This document shows positions 60,027 through 64,000 of a stretch of 64,000 nucleotides of DNA, one piece after another. The stretch is from Streptomyces uncialis (GTDB lineage Bacteria; Actinomycetota; Actinomycetes; Streptomycetales; Streptomycetaceae). Position 1 is the stretch's first letter; the number at the start of each line of letters is the position of its first letter. The notes under the pieces are model-generated. The model was not told where the DNA came from. It saw nothing but the letters and a program-made list of their open reading frames with translations, and did not search any database. The stretch is from NCBI RefSeq assembly GCF_001905345.1, contig NZ_LFBV01000001.1, positions 1,189,321 through 1,253,320 on the forward strand, read 5' to 3'. A program made the translations under genes and the position numbers.

Positions 60027-61936
60027 TGCCCGACGAGCAGGACCGGTGGCTGGACCGGGAGGCGGCGGAACGCCTGCTGCGCGGGGAGCCCCCGAAGGCC
60101 GTCGGCGATCACTCACGAGAGTGTGCCGACCGGCTCGCCCGCCTTCTCGACGCGTTGGCGGCGGAGGCGGCCCGGCCCCCCGGCCCGAACGCCCCACTCC
60201 GGTCCGGCCACTCCCGCAACTCCGGCCCCTCCAGTCCTTCCAGCCCCTCCACGCCTTCCGGTCTCTTCGGTTCTCCTGGTTCCTCCGGTTCCGCCGCCCC
60301 CTCTGGCCCCCTTGGCCCCTCTGGTTCCTCCAGTCCCTCCGGCCCTTCGGCGTCCGGCGGTGAACTGCCCGGCGAGGAGGCGGCGGTGGCGGCGTTCCGC
60401 GCGGCCCGCGCCTTCCGGTACGGCGGCCGGCCCGGGATCGCCGGGGCCCGCGTCGACTCCTGGACCGGGCTGGGACTCCCCGGCGCGGACCGGTTCCGCG
60501 CCGCCGGGACGGGCGGCGGTGCCGTGCCGCACGGAACGCCGCGGCCGAGCGGGGCCCCGGGAACGTCCGGCGACCGGGACGGGTCCGGTGAGGGGGCCGG
60601 GTCCGGCGACCGGGACGCGCTGGGCGGGTTCGGCACCCACGGCACCCACGGCACGCGGGATCGGCGTGGCGCTCGTGGTGGACGCGGTACCCAGGGCGGA
60701 CGCGGTATCCACGGTCGGGACGGCGGCAGCGGGGGACGCGGCGCCCGGGACCCGCTCGGTGCGCGCGGCGGATTCGCCGGGTTCGAAGGACCCGGCGCAC
60801 TCGGCGGACCCGGCGGGAGCATCGGACCCGGCGCCCTCGACGGGTTCCGGTCCTCCGGGCGGGGTTCGGACGCCGGCCCCGACCTGGACCCCGATCCGAA
60901 CCCCGACCTGGACCTGAACCCGGACCCGGAGCTCGGCACGGACGCCGGGACGATCCGGATTACGGGTGCGCCGGGGCCGGACCGCCGTCGGCCGCGCTGG
61001 GCGAAGCCGGTCCGCTTCGCCCTCGCCGCCACACTGGCCGTCGGCATGATCGGCGGGGGCGCGTTCGCCGCGGGCACCGGGGTGCTCCCCCTGCCGTTCG
61101 ACGGCGACGACCGGCGGCCCACCGCCGCGGCGGAGGGCGCCCCCGCCCGGACACCGTCGCCCCCGGTCCCGAGCCCTTCGCGGTCCGCCGCCGACCCGTC
61201 CCGCCCGCCCGCGTCCGGTACGGGCAAGAGCGTGCCGAAGTTCTCACCGGAACCGCCCCCGGGCCTGAGCGCGGGGCCGAGCCGCACCGCCGGAGGCACC
61301 CAGAAGCGGATGCGGGTCCCCACGGACTGGCGCAGCGGCCAGGTCACCGCGTGCCGCGCGTACGAGCGGGGAAAGCTGGACGCCGAGGGCAGGCGCGGAC
61401 TGGAGAGCGCCGCCCGGGGCCCGGACCGGGTGGCCCGGTTCTGCGAACGTCTGCTCGCCCGCCACGGCGAGGACGACCGGCCCGGCGAGGACGACCCTTC
61501 GGACGACTCCTCCGAGACGGACGGTGACGGGGACGGGGGCGATCAACCCGGTTCCGGCGGCAAGGGGGCCGGCGGCGGCCACGACCACGGCCACGGCACC
61601 GGCGGCCGCAAGGGCGAGGGGGACGGCAGGGGGGAAGGCCGCGGCGAGGGCCGGGGACGGGGCGGCGGTCATGGCGGGGGCGGCGCACCCGTGGGGGGAC
61701 GACCCGTGGTGGGGCAGTCGCCCGATCCCGACCCCTTGATCAGCCACGAGCCGTCCGCGCCCGCCACCGCGCCCACCTCCGGCCCGGTACCGACGCCGGT
61801 CCCCGGCCCTGGCGCCTCTCCCTCGGGCGGCGTCACCCCGTCAGGCACTCCCGGACCGACACCTCCCGGACCGACACCTCCCGGACCGACACCTCCCGCG
61901 CCGACCGCTCCCGCGTCGGCCACCCCTTCCGCGTAG
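60026..61936 (+). CDS. Membrane partner of the ECF sigma, mostly low-complexity
   Basis: A 636-residue protein. A short N-terminal helical part (RWLDREAAERLLRGEPP, CADRLARLLDALAAEA) is anti-sigma-like and should face the cytoplasm. A very long Gly/Ser/Arg/Asp-rich stretch (~55-310) precedes one TM (~327-347, FALAATLAVGMIGGGAFAAG). Outside are a Pro/Ser linker, a conserved-looking helix pair (DWRSGQVTACRAYERGKLDAEG ... VARFCERLLARHG, ~432-480) and a Gly/His/Pro-rich end with PPGPT repeats. Coupling to the sigma gene suggests it controls that sigma; no zinc-finger motif is seen. Confidence 0.85.
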   Translation: MPDEQDRWLDREAAERLLRGEPPKAVGDHSRECADRLARLLDALAAEAARPPGPNAPLRSGHSRNSGPSSPSSPSTPSGLFGSPGSSGSAAPSGPLGPSGSSSPSGPSASGGELPGEEAAVAAFRAARAFRYGGRPGIAGARVDSWTGLGLPGADRFRAAGTGGGAVPHGTPRPSGAPGTSGDRDGSGEGAGSGDRDALGGFGTHGTHGTRDRRGARGGRGTQGGRGIHGRDGGSGGRGARDPLGARGGFAGFEGPGALGGPGGSIGPGALDGFRSSGRGSDAGPDLDPDPNPDLDLNPDPELGTDAGTIRITGAPGPDRRRPRWAKPVRFALAATLAVGMIGGGAFAAGTGVLPLPFDGDDRRPTAAAEGAPARTPSPPVPSPSRSAADPSRPPASGTGKSVPKFSPEPPPGLSAGPSRTAGGTQKRMRVPTDWRSGQVTACRAYERGKLDAEGRRGLESAARGPDRVARFCERLLARHGEDDRPGEDDPSDDSSETDGDGDGGDQPGSGGKGAGGGHDHGHGTGGRKGEGDGRGEGRGEGRGRGGGHGGGGAPVGGRPVVGQSPDPDPLISHEPSAPATAPTSGPVPTPVPGPGASPSGGVTPSGTPGPTPPGPTPPGPTPPAPTAPASATPSA

Positions 61937-62312
61937 CCGCGACCCGTTCCCGCGACGGCCACCCCTTTCCGCGGGGACGCAATCCCGTCCGCAGGGACGC
62001 AATCCCGTCCGCGTGGACGCGACCCGCGCCCGGTAACGGCGAGTACCAGCCACATCACTCCCGCACATTCGCCCCATATGTCCCAACTGTCCCCCCTCCC
62101 ACCTGCACTGTTCCCGTCATGGGAGAGGTTTTTCCCGCCAGGTGTGACGTTTTGCCGAAGCATGGCGCAGTATCAAGTGGGCCGACTGGTCATCGGCCAT
62201 GCACGAGCCGGGGTTCCCCCCGTACCTTCGGCTCGTCGCCACTGGCGCGGGCGGGACACGTTCCCCCGGTCCCGCCCGCGCCACCGTGACATCCCCCCGG
62301 TGACGTACACCG
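61937..62312. other. 376-bp gap with a 20-bp tandem duplication
   Basis: GGGACGCAATCCCGTCCGCA at 61974-61993 is repeated with one change at 61994-62013, with further GCGACCCG echoes. The region 62085-62170 is less GC-rich (GAGAGGTTTTTCCC). No gene is supported between the convergent stops. Confidence 0.55.
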
Positions 62313-63437
62313 TCACCAGTGGACGATCACCTTGTCGCCGTCGCGCACCTGCTCGAACAGGGCCGCGATCGCCGCCTTGTCCCGGACGTTGACGCAGCCG
62401 TGCGACGCGCTGCCGTAGCCGGTCGCCGCGAAGTCCGACGAGTAGTGGACCGCCTGGCCGCCGCTGAAGAACATCGCGTACGGCATCGGGGTGTCGTACA
62501 GCGTCGACACATGGTCACGCGATTTCCAGAGCACCCGGAACGCGCCCTCGCGGGTCGGGGTCTCCCGGCCGCCGAAGCGGACGTCCATCGTGGTGCGGAC
62601 CTTGCCGTCGATCAGCCAGCTCAGGGTGCGCGAGGTCTTGCTGACGCACAGGGCCCGACCCGTGAGGCAGCGCGGGTCGGGGGTGTCGGCGGGGCGGCCC
62701 CCGTCGGCGTACAGCTCGTCGTCGGTCGGGCGCGGTGTCATCGCGGTCAGCCGCTGCCAGGTGACGGTGTCGACCGTCCCGGTGCGGGGCAGCCCCCGCT
62801 TGCCCTGGAAGCCCCGGACCGCCGTGGTGGTCGCCACGTCGTACGTCCCGCTGGGCCCTTCGAGGAGCCAGGCGATCCGGCGGAGCCGGGCCTGGATCTC
62901 CCGGACCTTCGGCCCCCGGTCGCCCGGCCGCCACAGCACCCTCGCCGGGGGCGCCGGTACCCGGGTCGTCCGGGGCGGCCGGGGCGGTGGGACCGGCACC
63001 GGGTCCCCGGTGCCGGATTCCCGCACCTCCGGTATCCGGCTCTGGGTGCCGCGCCTCGGCTTGTTGTCGGCCGGTGCGGTGCCGGAGGGACGGGTGGGGG
63101 CCGCCGTACGGCCCGGGTGCGCCGTACCGGACGGGGTGCTCCCCGGGGACGCGGCCGTCGCCCCCCTCGGCTGGGAGTACGCCGGTGCCCGGCTGACCGG
63201 TGCGGCGCCCGGCCCCCGCCGGTCGCTGACCGTGGTCTCCCCGCTGTCCGCGACGTACGCGGAACAGCCGCCCGCCAACGCCGTCGCGGTGACCACCGCG
63301 AGGGACGTCCGCCAGGCCCGCGTACGCGCGCCCGGCGGCGCGACCCGACCGCCCGCGGCCACGGTTCCCGGTGGCGGGACCCGTCCGCCGTCGGCCGCGG
63401 TCCGGCCGCTTCGGCCCTCACCCCTGTACTGACGCAT
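62313..63437 (-). CDS. L,D-transpeptidase (YkuD) lipoprotein with peptidoglycan-binding domain
   Basis: A 374-residue protein from the ATG at 63437 (GGGAG 8 bp upstream). Signal sequence with lipobox TALAGGC (Cys ~58), a ~100-residue Pro/Thr/Arg linker, a PG_binding_1-type repeat (RPGDRGPKVREIQARLRRI ... TTAVRGFQGKRGL), then a YkuD domain with SKTSRTLSWLIDG and the catalytic SASHGCVNVRD. It forms 3-3 cross-links or attaches proteins to peptidoglycan outside the membrane. An upstream open frame to 63830 lacks support. Confidence 0.92.
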   Translation of the reverse strand: MRQYRGEGRSGRTAADGGRVPPPGTVAAGGRVAPPGARTRAWRTSLAVVTATALAGGCSAYVADSGETTVSDRRGPGAAPVSRAPAYSQPRGATAASPGSTPSGTAHPGRTAAPTRPSGTAPADNKPRRGTQSRIPEVRESGTGDPVPVPPPRPPRTTRVPAPPARVLWRPGDRGPKVREIQARLRRIAWLLEGPSGTYDVATTTAVRGFQGKRGLPRTGTVDTVTWQRLTAMTPRPTDDELYADGGRPADTPDPRCLTGRALCVSKTSRTLSWLIDGKVRTTMDVRFGGRETPTREGAFRVLWKSRDHVSTLYDTPMPYAMFFSGGQAVHYSSDFAATGYGSASHGCVNVRDKAAIAALFEQVRDGDKVIVHW

Positions 63438-64000
63438 GACCACACTCCCACCGGCTGTCGGACCACCGGTTCGTCGTCCCCGTCCTGTCCGTTCCGTGCG
63501 CCCGTTCGCCCTTCCGGCCCGGCCGGTCCGCCGTACGGCCATCGCCTTCCGATCTACTGCCCCCGGCTGCTCACCAAGAGGCCTCGCATCCCCAACTGGT
63601 TGCGGGCGCAGGCGGTTTCGCGCCATGCGCCGAATGTTGACGGCGAGGGGGTCCACCGGGAGTCCGCGCACCCGGGGCCGGGCTCCGGATCGGCCACCGC
63701 GACCCCCCGGAGGTGCGGGAACGGCCCGCGCACCGGACTCCTGGCCGACGGCCGAACGGGGGTACGGGCCCGCCGGACCGAAGGACCGCGCCCCGCACAC
63801 CCGACCCGGGCGCCGGGAACCTCCCCGCACACCTGGGGGCGCCTACCCCTGAGGACACACGCGTCCGGTTCCACGGCATCCCGCCCCACCAGGTCTCCCA
63901 CCCCGCCGACGGCCCCCACCCCGGCCGCCCCGCCGCTGCCACATCGCCCACCCGTCCCCGGGGAGCGGGGCACGCCCGGCGGCGGGCTTCCCCGAACCGC
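63438..64000. other. Window end without a confident gene
   Basis: Several overlapping frames exist on both strands (for example 63554-63973 minus), but none has a recognisable domain or ribosome binding site. The L,D-transpeptidase promoter should be within the first ~150 bp. Confidence 0.4.

Noticed and set aside
63554..63973. Gene at the right window edge on the minus strand
   Set aside because: No ribosome binding site, recognisable domain or convincing codon pattern, and the frame is one of several overlapping ones.

Overview
This is a chromosomal window from a high-GC actinomycete, almost certainly a Streptomyces. The DNA is about 70% GC with strong GC3 coding bias, GTG starts are common, and many proteins carry long Pro/Gly/Ala/Thr-rich tails. 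The gene content is also typical: an anti-anti-sigma/anti-sigma/SigB-family sigma module, several ECF sigma loci, SCO4848-family and YihY membrane proteins, and an actinobacterial sdhCDAB operon. No rRNA, tRNA or CRISPR array was seen.

Layout. (1) 1-13.5 kb: purK (partial), a GtrA protein, a two-component pair split by an inverted-repeat spacer, a POT peptide transporter, a stress sigma module (ATPase, STAS protein, SigI-like sigma), a sigma-like/zinc-finger/ricin-lectin membrane protein, and hutI. From memory this resembles the S. coelicolor SCO3059-SCO3070 neighbourhood. (2) 13.5-22 kb: an accessory junction zone. It has a 19-bp minisatellite, a PEP-mutase-family gene, an AhpD-like gene with a divergent MocR regulator, a frameshifted integrase remnant, a WYL regulator divergent from a hydrolase and an AlkZ-like DNA glycosylase, a Tn3 transposase fragment and a broken DMT transporter. 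(3) 22-64 kb: a stretch resembling S. coelicolor SCO4837-SCO4866. It runs from a lipoprotein with a glutathionylspermidine-synthase-family protein, rocD and ZTP-riboswitch-controlled glyA, through an ECF sigma operon, trpS, a 2'-5' RNA ligase-like gene, dprE2-like SDR, PAP2, YihY, a D,D-carboxypeptidase and a metallophosphoesterase. It continues with a second two-component pair beside an MMPL transporter, a TetR-controlled three-gene operon, a toxin/immunity islet, sdhCDAB, a GH20 hexosaminidase, another ECF sigma/membrane-partner pair and an L,D-transpeptidase lipoprotein.

Points that connect genes. Three sites share the pattern GGGAACC-N16-TGTACC. They lie at the start of the 29.7-kb ECF sigma gene, upstream of the secreted/membrane gene at 27.9 kb, and at 32.7 kb upstream of an unassigned ORF, which looks like a small autoregulated ECF regulon with a leaderless sigma mRNA. 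A double TTGAACACGTTCAA operator precedes an operon ending in its own TetR gene. A direct repeat sits between the MocR gene and the AhpD-like gene. A SigB-type promoter precedes the anti-anti-sigma gene. The islet at 49.0-50.6 kb holds a cut-down HINT-linked polymorphic toxin with an immunity-like gene, lower in GC than its surroundings and flanked by gene fragments.

All calls come from reading the sequence. Family names rest on recognised motifs and remembered relatives, and start codons were chosen by ribosome-binding-site context and family length.
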